Source of the DNA: Comamonadaceae bacterium
GTDB lineage: Bacteria > Pseudomonadota > Gammaproteobacteria > Burkholderiales > Burkholderiaceae_C
NCBI GenBank assembly: GCA_027488115.1
Contig: JAIYCG010000001.1
Span: forward strand, 124,001-188,000
DNA length: 64,000 nucleotides
Direction of reading: 5' to 3'
In this document: positions 8,947 through 17,477 of the stretch, piece after piece
How positions within the stretch are numbered: position 1 is the stretch's first letter
How the letters are laid out: every line of letters begins with the position of its first letter
The notes under the pieces: model-generated
Database searches by the model: none
Told to the model about the DNA's origin: nothing
The model's input: the letters and a program-made list of their open reading frames with translations, nothing else
Program-made: the position numbers and the translations under genes

Positions 8947-10983
8947 ATGACAGAACCTACGCATTCAGGGCAGCCCGCTGACAGCAGCCCTGCCGAAAAT
9001 CAAACCCATCCAAACAGTCTAGCGCTACCTCAACTTGCCCGTCGGGGATTTTTGAGTGGCGTTCTTGCCTCAGGGGCTGTTGCTGCCGGTACGGCGGCAT
9101 CGCTGGTTTCCAACCCTGTGCAAGCAGCAGGTCCTGCCAAGCCCTCTGTTTTACCGCCCTCGGCCAAAGGGGCCTTGGCAGAAACCGGGGTGCCACCCGA
9201 TCTGGGTCATGCCCCAGGTGCCGGCATGCCTGGCTCAGACTTCATGGTCGATGTGATCAAGTCACTGGACATTAAATACTTACCATCCAACTGCGCGTCG
9301 AGTTTCCGAGCCTTGCATGAATCGCTGATTGATTATGGTGGCAACACCAAGCCTGAGTTCCTAACCTGCATGCACGAGGAGTCGGCAGTAGCCATGGGCC
9401 ATGGATATTTCAAAGCCTGTGGCAAGCCCCTCCTGACACTTTGTCACGGAACAGTCGGATTGCAACATGCCTCCATGGCCATCTACAACGCTTGGTGTGA
9501 TCGCGTACCCGTGATTGTGGTGGGTGGCAATGACCTTGATGCGGCCTATCGGCCACCTGGTGTTCCCACCTTCCATGCAGCGCAAGACATCAATGCCATG
9601 GTCCGCGATTACACCAAGTGGGACGATACCCCCGTGTCTTTGCAACACTTCTCGCAGTCATTCGTTCGCGCCTACAAAATTGCCATGACGCCACCCTACG
9701 GTCCCGTGGCTATCTCGCTTGATGCGGCTTTGCAAATGGCGCCCGTTCATTTGCACGAAGGCAAGATGCCTTACATCCCTAAGTACATTCCCACATCGCC
9801 ACCACAAGGTGACTCGGGGGCTGTTAAAGAAGCTGCAAAAATGTTGGTTCAAGCCAACAATCCCGTGATCGTGGTCGACCGAGCCGCCAGAACCCCTGAA
9901 GGTGTTGCCCTTTTGGTTCAATTGGCAGAGTTGCTGCAGGCCAAGGTGATTGATCAGGGAAGTCGCATGAACTTTCCTAAAACGCATTATTTAAGTGCAC
10001 CTGCTACAGCCATTGCCAATGCAGACGTAATCATTGGCATGGAACTCTCTGATTTTTGGGCAACCGTCAATGCCTACACCGACAATAATTCAAACGATGG
10101 CCACGGTACCAATGCCTCTCGCATCAAGCCACAAACCAAGCTGATCAGCATCAACTCGGTGGATCTCAACACAAAATCAAACTACCAAGACTTCCAGCGC
10201 TTTCAAGTTGTGGATGTGCAAATGGCAGCCGATGCCCAAACCACTTTGCCATCATTGATTGAGGCCGTTCGTTCTGCTTTGCCCAACGACAAAAAAGATG
10301 CCATTGCAAAACGTGGTGAACTGCAACGCAAAACTTACGAAGAAGACCGCATTCGAACACGCACGGCTGCAGCCTTGGGTTGGAATGAAAGTCCCATCAG
10401 CACAGCGCGTTTGGTCATGGAAACGTTTGCTGCTGTCAAGAATGAAGATTGGGCCTTGGTCGCTTCGGAAGGCAATGTGAGCAATTGGCCCGTGCGTTTG
10501 TGGCCGATGGAAAAACATCATCAGTGGTTGGGCAGATCAGGTGGCTACGGCGTGGGCTATGGTGCGCCTGCCTCGGTTGGGGCTGCATTGGCCAATCGCG
10601 ATTTAGGTCGTTTTTCTGTCAGCATTCAATCAGATGGCGACTTGATGTTTGCCCCAGGCGTGCTGTGGACTGCTGCCAAACACAAAATTCCATTGCTGTC
10701 AGTGATGCACAACAACCGCGGGTACCACCAGGAAGTGATGCACATTCAACGCTTGGCCAATTTCCGCAATCGCAAAGTGAACCTGGACGGTGACATGGGC
10801 CCTGTAGGAACCAGCATCGAAAATCCTGACATTCAGTACCACGAGTTGGCCAAATCGATGGGCTGGTGGGCGAAAGGCCCAATCAAAGATCCTGCCCAAT
10901 TGGCTTCGGCTTTGAAGGAAGCAGTTGCAGTGGTGAAGTCTGGCCATCCTGCGTTGCTCAACGTATGGACTCAACCTCGTTGA
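8947..10983 (+). CDS. Thiamine pyrophosphate-dependent enzyme with predicted Tat signal peptide
   Basis: TPP-enzyme fold: MHEESAVAMGHGYF (catalytic Glu), SDGDLMFAPGVLWTAAKHKIPLLSVMHNNRGYH (TPP/Mg motif region); N-terminus LARRGFLSGVLASGAVAAGTAASLVSNPVQAAG is a Tat-like signal; ATG at 8947 follows a gaggag RBS-like stretch. Confidence 0.88.
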   Translation: MTEPTHSGQPADSSPAENQTHPNSLALPQLARRGFLSGVLASGAVAAGTAASLVSNPVQAAGPAKPSVLPPSAKGALAETGVPPDLGHAPGAGMPGSDFMVDVIKSLDIKYLPSNCASSFRALHESLIDYGGNTKPEFLTCMHEESAVAMGHGYFKACGKPLLTLCHGTVGLQHASMAIYNAWCDRVPVIVVGGNDLDAAYRPPGVPTFHAAQDINAMVRDYTKWDDTPVSLQHFSQSFVRAYKIAMTPPYGPVAISLDAALQMAPVHLHEGKMPYIPKYIPTSPPQGDSGAVKEAAKMLVQANNPVIVVDRAARTPEGVALLVQLAELLQAKVIDQGSRMNFPKTHYLSAPATAIANADVIIGMELSDFWATVNAYTDNNSNDGHGTNASRIKPQTKLISINSVDLNTKSNYQDFQRFQVVDVQMAADAQTTLPSLIEAVRSALPNDKKDAIAKRGELQRKTYEEDRIRTRTAAALGWNESPISTARLVMETFAAVKNEDWALVASEGNVSNWPVRLWPMEKHHQWLGRSGGYGVGYGAPASVGAALANRDLGRFSVSIQSDGDLMFAPGVLWTAAKHKIPLLSVMHNNRGYHQEVMHIQRLANFRNRKVNLDGDMGPVGTSIENPDIQYHELAKSMGWWAKGPIKDPAQLASALKEAVAVVKSGHPALLNVWTQPR

Positions 10984-10997
10984 AGAAGGAGACAACC

Positions 10998-11363
10998 ATG
11001 AAAAATAATTCAATCAATTCTTACTTCAACAAACTTGTCTTGATAGCGATCATGGCCTTGATATCTTCACATGCAATGGCTCAAGCCCCTCAGGCTTCGG
11101 CTGACAAAGGCAAGCAAGCCTATGTCAAAAATGGTTGCTGGGGATGTCATGGTTTTGTTGGACAGGGCGGCATTGCCGGACCCAAGTTAGCGCCAGAGAC
11201 CAAGCCAATTGAGTATTTCCAAGCTTTTGTCCGCTATACCAATGGCCCCATGCCGCCCTACAGTGAAAAGATTCTTTCAAATCAAGACTTGACCGACATT
11301 CATGCTTACCTTAAGTCAATTCCCAAGGGCCCTGACTACAAAACATTGCCTTTGTTAAATTGA
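10998..11363 (+). CDS. Secreted monoheme c-type cytochrome
   Basis: N-terminal signal peptide (LVLIAIMALISSHAMAQA), CWGCH heme motif and candidate Met ligand MPPYS; ATG at 10998 with aaggaga RBS. Confidence 0.9.
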   Translation: MKNNSINSYFNKLVLIAIMALISSHAMAQAPQASADKGKQAYVKNGCWGCHGFVGQGGIAGPKLAPETKPIEYFQAFVRYTNGPMPPYSEKILSNQDLTDIHAYLKSIPKGPDYKTLPLLN

Positions 11364-11405
11364 TTCAAGCTTGTAATCATTTGTCTTACTGATTTTCCCC
11401 AACTG

Positions 11406-11456
11406 CAGGCCATGCAGGCGCATGACACAATGTGCTTCATGGCCTGTTCTGTTTTT
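11406..11456 (+). terminator. Hairpin after the cytochrome c gene, terminator-like
   Basis: 9-bp perfect inverted repeat CAGGCCATG ... CATGGCCTG (11406-11414 / 11438-11446) followed by ttctgttttt. Confidence 0.45.
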
Positions 11457-11483
11457 CAGGGCAGCATCTGAGAAATTGAAACC

Positions 11484-12959
11484 ATGCAGCAAGATATTTT
11501 GATCAATTGGTCCCCCCAAGAAACACGCGTCGCTGTCGTGGAGCAGGGCGCGGTGCAAGAATTGCACGTAGAAAGATCTCTTGAGCGTGGCTTGGTCAGC
11601 AACATTTACCTGGGAAAAGTTGCCCGTGTGTTGCCGGGTATGCAGTCGGCTTTCATTGACATCGGCTTAGAACGTGCCGCTTTTTTGCATGTGGCCGATG
11701 TTTGGCAAAGGCAGCCTGAGGGCGAGCCTCCCCAAGTTGCACGCAGCAGTCAAGCGCTGGTACCCATTGAAAAACAAGTCTTTGAAGGTCAAGCCTTGAT
11801 GGTCCAAGTGGTCAAGGATCCGATTGGTACCAAAGGCGCTAGGCTTTCGACGCAAATTAGCATTGCCGGACGACATTTGGTTTTTTTGCCCCAAGACGAT
11901 CACATTGGTGTGTCGCAAAAAATCCCACCCGATCAGCGCGATGCGTTAAGAGCACGTTTGCAAAATTTGGTGGGAACACAGGGTGGTGGTTTTATATTGC
12001 GGACCAATGCGGAAGATTCCAGTGATGCAGAGTTGGAGGAGGACATTGCTTACCTTCGAAAAACTTGGGCGCGAATCAAGGATGCTTCTGTCAAGCTTCC
12101 TGTGCAGTCATTGCTTCACCAAGATTTGACGCTTTTGCAAAGAGTTTTGCGAGATCTGGTAGGTGAGGGCACTCAAACCATTCGCCTCGATTCCAAGGAG
12201 CAGTTTGAATACTTGTCAGCTTTTGCCAAGGAGTTCATGCCGGCTTCAGCAACTCGACTTCAACTTTACAAAGGCGAGCGCCCCATTTTCGATTTGTACG
12301 CAATCGATGAAGAAGTCGCCAAAGCTTTAGGCCGCCGCGTTGAATTGAAATCGGGTGGCTACCTCATCATTGATCAAACAGAAGCCCTGACCACTGTCGA
12401 TGTGAACACAGGTGCTTATGTAGGAGCGAGAAATTTCGACGACACTATTTTTAAAACGAACTTAGAAGCCGCACATGCCATTGCTCGTCAACTCCGGTTG
12501 CGCAATTTGGGTGGGATCATCATTGTTGACTTCATTGACATGTCTCGAGAAGAACATCAAACAGCCGTGCTTGAAGAGTTTAAAAAGCAATTAAGCCGTG
12601 ATCGCGTTAAAACCATGGCGGGTGGTTTTTCACAACTTGGCTTATTGGAAATGACGCGCAAGCGAACTCGCGAGTCTTTGTCGCACATGCTGTGTGAGCC
12701 ATGCCCAAGTTGCGAGGGCAAGGGAAGCGTCAAAACCAATCGCACGGTGGTCTACGATATTTTGCGTGAAATACTGCGTGAAGCTCGCCAGTTCAATCCT
12801 CGAGAGTTTCGAGTGGTGGCGGCACCTGCTGTCATTGAGTTGTTGCTTGACGAAGAAAGCCAACACCTTGCGGCCCTGTCTGATTTCATCGCCAAACCTA
12901 TTTCGTTACAAAGCGAAACTGCCATGGGTCAAGAGCAATACGACATTGTGCTGCTCTGA
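11484..12959 (+). CDS. rng: Ribonuclease G
   Basis: 491 aa; MQQDILINWSPQETRVAVVEQGAVQELHVER, S1-like region, GGIIIVDFIDM and CEPCPSCEGKG. Confidence 0.93.
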   Translation: MQQDILINWSPQETRVAVVEQGAVQELHVERSLERGLVSNIYLGKVARVLPGMQSAFIDIGLERAAFLHVADVWQRQPEGEPPQVARSSQALVPIEKQVFEGQALMVQVVKDPIGTKGARLSTQISIAGRHLVFLPQDDHIGVSQKIPPDQRDALRARLQNLVGTQGGGFILRTNAEDSSDAELEEDIAYLRKTWARIKDASVKLPVQSLLHQDLTLLQRVLRDLVGEGTQTIRLDSKEQFEYLSAFAKEFMPASATRLQLYKGERPIFDLYAIDEEVAKALGRRVELKSGGYLIIDQTEALTTVDVNTGAYVGARNFDDTIFKTNLEAAHAIARQLRLRNLGGIIIVDFIDMSREEHQTAVLEEFKKQLSRDRVKTMAGGFSQLGLLEMTRKRTRESLSHMLCEPCPSCEGKGSVKTNRTVVYDILREILREARQFNPREFRVVAAPAVIELLLDEESQHLAALSDFIAKPISLQSETAMGQEQYDIVLL

Positions 12960-12960
12960 T

Positions 12961-14757
12961 TCAAGTAGCATCGATTTTGTGATGCAATCTTGAATAAACG
13001 CCCCCTGCCTTCAGCAGCTCTTCATGGCGTCCTTGCTCCACAATTTCTCCATGCGACATCACAATCACGCGGTCAGCATGCTCAATGGTGGAAAGCCGGT
13101 GGGCAACGATGAGGGTGGTGCGACCCTTCATTAAATTTTGCAAAGCATCTTGCACCCATCGCTCGGATTCATTGTCAAGTGCTGAGGTGGCTTCGTCTAA
13201 AATTAAAACAGGTGCATTTTTATAAAGTGCTCGGGCAATGGCCAAGCGCTGACGTTGCCCACCTGACAGTTCGGTGGCGTTGTGTCCCAGTAGGGTGTCC
13301 ATGCCTTGTGGCAGTTTACTCACATGTTGGTCAAGGTTGGCCGCTTCCAAACATTCTTTAATTTTGGTGCGATCGACAACTTGTCCCAATGCAATGTTGG
13401 CTGCAACGGTGTCATTCAACATGACGACATCTTGACTCACCATGGCAAATTGCTGACGCAATTGGGGAAGCGGCCAATCTTGAATGTCCGTGCCTTGAAA
13501 AATAACTTGGCCAGAGCTGGGTTGAACAAAACGCGGCAATAAATTGACCAAGGTGGATTTGCCCGAGCCGCTGGTGCCGACAAAGGCCACTGTTTCACCT
13601 GCCTGAATGCGAAGACTTAAATTATTGACTGCAGGTGAGGAATCGGCCGCATATTGAACATGAACATTTTGAAACTCAATGCACGGATCATTTCTTGAAT
13701 CTGATGCAGTTTTCATGCTTTGAGCACTGGGGCGGGTTGCTTTACCTTCCACTTCAACTTGAACTTCCTCAAGCAAGCGCAGACCTCGTTCAAGCGCGGC
13801 CAAGCCTCGAGTGACCGGTGTTGCTATATCAGCCAGTCGCTTGATAGGGGATACCAGCATGAGCATGGCTGTGATGAAAGCCACAAAGCCGCCTACGGTG
13901 GCGCCCTCTAACCCAGTTCGGCTTTGAATCAAGGCCACCACCAAAACGGTCGACAAAGCCACAGCTGCCATGAGTTGTGTCAGAGGGGACATGGCGGCCG
14001 ATGCAATGGTTGATTTCAAAGCCAAACTTCGAAGTCTTTGGCTTAAGGCTTGAAAACGATTGAGTTGACTTTCTTGTGCTCCATGAAGTCGAACCATACG
14101 GTGCGCCAAAACATTCTCTTCCACCACATAGGCTAAATTGTCAGTTGCAGTTTGACTGTCACGGGTAAGGCCATAAAGGCGCTTAGACAGTTTCTTCATG
14201 ATCCAAGCTGAACCAGGAACCACGATGAAGACCAACATGGTGAGTTTCCAGTTCAAAAACATCAGGTAGCTGATTAAAGCCAGCAATGTGAAACCATCTC
14301 TTGAGAGGCCTAACAGAGCAGAGATGAGTTGCGTCGCGCCTGTTTGAACTTCATAGACCAGGGTGTTGGACAAGGCACTGGCAGATTGTTTGCTGAAAAT
14401 GGACATGTCAGCCTGCATCAGTCTGCGAAATAAGGCTTCACGCAAGGCTTGCATGCCATCGTTGGCAATGCGTGCTAGGGCGTACTGAGAAACAAAAAAT
14501 GCAAGGCCTCTGATGAAAAAGATCCCGATGACTGCCGTTGGAACCAGCCAAAGTGGCAGGCTATTTTCGGCAAACCCTTCATCTAGAAGGGGTTTAAAGA
14601 GTGCGGGAATGAGGGGCTCAGTGGCCGCAGCCACGATAGTAGCCAAGATGGCAAGGGCCCAAGGGCCTTTTTGTTGGCCAAAGTAAGGCCAAAGACGACG
14701 CATCCGCCGCAGGTAACTTAAGTCCTGTTGGGGGTTGTCTTGGTCGTTTTGTGTCAT
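12961..14757 (-). CDS. msbA: Lipid A export permease/ATP-binding protein MsbA
   Basis: 598 aa; N-terminal TM domain, Walker A GTSGSGKST, LSGGQRQRLAIARALYKNAPVLILDEATSALD. Confidence 0.9.
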   Translation of the reverse strand: MTQNDQDNPQQDLSYLRRMRRLWPYFGQQKGPWALAILATIVAAATEPLIPALFKPLLDEGFAENSLPLWLVPTAVIGIFFIRGLAFFVSQYALARIANDGMQALREALFRRLMQADMSIFSKQSASALSNTLVYEVQTGATQLISALLGLSRDGFTLLALISYLMFLNWKLTMLVFIVVPGSAWIMKKLSKRLYGLTRDSQTATDNLAYVVEENVLAHRMVRLHGAQESQLNRFQALSQRLRSLALKSTIASAAMSPLTQLMAAVALSTVLVVALIQSRTGLEGATVGGFVAFITAMLMLVSPIKRLADIATPVTRGLAALERGLRLLEEVQVEVEGKATRPSAQSMKTASDSRNDPCIEFQNVHVQYAADSSPAVNNLSLRIQAGETVAFVGTSGSGKSTLVNLLPRFVQPSSGQVIFQGTDIQDWPLPQLRQQFAMVSQDVVMLNDTVAANIALGQVVDRTKIKECLEAANLDQHVSKLPQGMDTLLGHNATELSGGQRQRLAIARALYKNAPVLILDEATSALDNESERWVQDALQNLMKGRTTLIVAHRLSTIEHADRVIVMSHGEIVEQGRHEELLKAGGVYSRLHHKIDAT

Positions 14758-14817
14758 TCACATGATTTTAACGCGTGTCACAATGCTAAATTAACGGTGT
14801 ATTGACCAGACATTCCT

Positions 14818-16119
14818 ATGAAAAAGTCCTCATTTTTGACCTATTTTTCGCATTTAAAAGCGCATTTCAATGCCTTGTTTTTGAGCTGTGTCTTTGCCAC
14901 CAGCACTGCATGGGCTCAGTTCAAGGTCGACGTATCTGGCGTTGGATTGACGCAAGTACCTATCGCCATTGCAAGTTTCAAGGGGGAAGACACTGCACCA
15001 CAAAAGACCTCTGCCATTGTGTTGGCAGACTTGGAAAGAAGTGGTCAGTTTAGAGGGATTCCCAATTTGGGTTTGACCATGGATGAACTCACGCGACCTG
15101 ATCATGCTTTGTTGCGACAGAAAAGTGCAGATGCCCTGGTGGCAGGCAGTTCATCGCGTCTTGCAGATGGTCGCTATGAAATACGTGCCAAGTTATGGGA
15201 TGTTGTTTCCGGTCAAGAACGAGGTGACTACCGCGAAACTGTGGCTGCAGCTGACTTGCGTTTATCAGCGCACCGCCTGGCCGATTGGGTCTATGAAAAA
15301 CTAACGGGTGAGAAGGGCGTCTTCGCAACCCGAATTGCTTACATCACCAAGACCAACGGCAAATACAGTTTGTGGATTGCGGATTCTGACGGTGAGAATG
15401 CGCAATCTGCCTTAACCAGTGCAGAGCCCATCATTTCACCGTCTTGGTCGCCCAAGGGCAATCAGTTGGCCTATGTTTCGTTTGAGTCTCGAAAGCCAGT
15501 CATTTATGTGCACGAGTTGGCCACAGGCAAACGCAAAATCATGGCCAATTTCAAAGGCTCAAACAGCGCGCCAGCGTGGTCGCCTGATGGGCGATCTTTG
15601 CTGGCCACATTGAGCCGAGATGGGGGTTCTCAGTTGTATCTGATCGATATTGCCTCAGGTGAAGCTAAACGCTTAACTCAAAACTCAGGGATCGATACTG
15701 AGCCTAGCTTTGCCCCCGATGGCTCAAAAATCTACTTTGTATCTGATCGAGGCGGAAGTCCTCAAATTTACAAAATGAGCGATAGCGGTTCTGGGGTTGA
15801 AAGGGTCACTTTCAGTGGAAGTTACAATATCTCTCCTGCACTTAGCCCTGATGGGCGATGGCTAACCTACATCTCGCGTGTTGGGGGGCAGTTCAAAGTT
15901 CAAGTCATGAATTTGAGCACCGGTCAGACCAGTGCCATCACTGAAACCACAGCCGATGAGCGCCCTAGCTTTGCGCCCAACAGCAAATTGATTGTTTATG
16001 CCACTGTGCTTCAAGGACGTGAGGCTCTCATGACCACCACTTTAGACGGCAAGATCAAAGCCAGGCTGTCTGGACAAAGTGGTGATATTCGTGAACCTGC
16101 CTGGGGTCCTTACCGTTAA
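14818..16119 (+). CDS. tolB: Tol-Pal system beta-propeller protein TolB
   Basis: 433 aa; signal peptide, repeated PSWSPKGNQLAYVS / PSFAPDGSKIYFVSDRGGSPQIY propeller blades. Confidence 0.95.
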   Translation: MKKSSFLTYFSHLKAHFNALFLSCVFATSTAWAQFKVDVSGVGLTQVPIAIASFKGEDTAPQKTSAIVLADLERSGQFRGIPNLGLTMDELTRPDHALLRQKSADALVAGSSSRLADGRYEIRAKLWDVVSGQERGDYRETVAAADLRLSAHRLADWVYEKLTGEKGVFATRIAYITKTNGKYSLWIADSDGENAQSALTSAEPIISPSWSPKGNQLAYVSFESRKPVIYVHELATGKRKIMANFKGSNSAPAWSPDGRSLLATLSRDGGSQLYLIDIASGEAKRLTQNSGIDTEPSFAPDGSKIYFVSDRGGSPQIYKMSDSGSGVERVTFSGSYNISPALSPDGRWLTYISRVGGQFKVQVMNLSTGQTSAITETTADERPSFAPNSKLIVYATVLQGREALMTTTLDGKIKARLSGQSGDIREPAWGPYR

Positions 16120-16144
16120 TTTTTTTCAAATTGGAGTTTTTTTC

Positions 16145-16666
16145 ATGATCAAACGCAGTCTTTGGATTTTGGCCTTGACCGCAGCTTTGGCTGCATGCTC
16201 ATCGGGCGTTAAGTTGAGCGAGGTGCCCGTGGAAGACAAGAATGCTTCTGCATCAGCCATAGCCGCTCCATCCGATGCTGCTCAAAGCAGCGTCGCTGCA
16301 GTTGTGGGTGGCAAAGCAGGAGCCCAAGGCTTTGCGCCCGCTGGCGTGAATGTGGTTTATTTTGACTACGACAGTTTTACTTTGAAGCCAGAAGCCCGAG
16401 CTGTCTTGGAGCGCAATGCAGCCCATTTACAAGCCAATAAGCAATTTAAAGTTCAACTTGAAGGCCATACCGACGATCGCGGCGGCCGTGAATACAACTT
16501 GGCATTGGGCCAAAAACGTGCTGAAACCGTTCGCCGTGCATTGACCTTGTTGGGTGTGAGCGATTCTCAACTGGAAGCCGTCAGTTTTGGCAAAGAAAAA
16601 CCTGCAGTTGCGGGCGCTGATGAAGCAAGCTATGCCAAAAACCGCCGTGTTGAAATTAAATATTGA
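16145..16666 (+). CDS. pal: Peptidoglycan-associated lipoprotein Pal
   Basis: Lipobox LAAC; OmpA-like VQLEGHTDDRGGREYNLALGQKRAETVRRAL; internal start MIKRSLWILAL at 16145. Confidence 0.95.
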   Translation: MIKRSLWILALTAALAACSSGVKLSEVPVEDKNASASAIAAPSDAAQSSVAAVVGGKAGAQGFAPAGVNVVYFDYDSFTLKPEARAVLERNAAHLQANKQFKVQLEGHTDDRGGREYNLALGQKRAETVRRALTLLGVSDSQLEAVSFGKEKPAVAGADEASYAKNRRVEIKY

Positions 16667-16679
16667 TTGAAGTTGTCAT

Positions 16680-17471
16680 ATGCGAAATCGGGCTTTTTTA
16701 TCTTTCTGTCATTTAAGCTTGGCTTGCTTGTTTCTAAGCTTCAGTGGGCATGCCAATGCGGCCTTGTTTGGAGATGATGAAGCCCGTCGCGCAATTTTGG
16801 ATTTGCGGCAGCGACTTGAAGCAGCGCAACAAACGCTGAAGACCCAATCAGCTGAAATTGCAAAGTCTCAGTCCGATGAAAATGCAAAGTTGCGAAGCAA
16901 TTTGTTGGAGCTGCAAAATCAAATTGAAGGTTTGAAATCAGAGCAGGCAAGGCTGCGAGGCACCCTTGAAGGCTTGTTGCGTGATTTGACTGACTTGCAG
17001 TTGAAGCAAAAGGACGTTCTCCAAAGTGTGGACACTCGCTTGAATAAGTTTGAGCCTGTCAAAATTGTTTTGGACGGTCTAGAATTCCAAGCAGAACCCG
17101 CCGAAAAAAGGCAGTTTGACAGCGCACTTGCCGTTTTTCGCACTGGGGACTTTGCAGCAGCACAAACTAGCTTGCTGGGTTTCTTACTTAGTTACCCAAG
17201 CAGTGGTTATGCTTCCTCCGCTCTTTTTTGGTTAGGCAATGCCCAGTACGCCACCAAAGACTACAAAGAGTCCATGTCCAATTTCCGAAAGCTTTTAAGC
17301 ATTGCGCCGCTTCACACGCGTGCGCCTGAAGCCATGCTGGCCATCTCCAATTGTTTGGTTGAACTCAAAGATTTAAAGGGCGCCAAAAAGGCAATGGAAG
17401 ATTTGATCAAAATGTACCCCAACAGCGATGCAGCTCAAACGGCAAAAGATCGACTCAGTCGCATGAAGTAA
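16680..17471 (+). CDS. cpoB: Tol-Pal system protein YbgF/CpoB
   Basis: 263 aa; signal peptide, coiled coil, C-terminal TPR (SALFWLGNAQYATKDYKESMSNFRKLL); immediately downstream of pal. Confidence 0.92.
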   Translation: MRNRAFLSFCHLSLACLFLSFSGHANAALFGDDEARRAILDLRQRLEAAQQTLKTQSAEIAKSQSDENAKLRSNLLELQNQIEGLKSEQARLRGTLEGLLRDLTDLQLKQKDVLQSVDTRLNKFEPVKIVLDGLEFQAEPAEKRQFDSALAVFRTGDFAAAQTSLLGFLLSYPSSGYASSALFWLGNAQYATKDYKESMSNFRKLLSIAPLHTRAPEAMLAISNCLVELKDLKGAKKAMEDLIKMYPNSDAAQTAKDRLSRMK

Positions 17472-17477
17472 TTCAGC

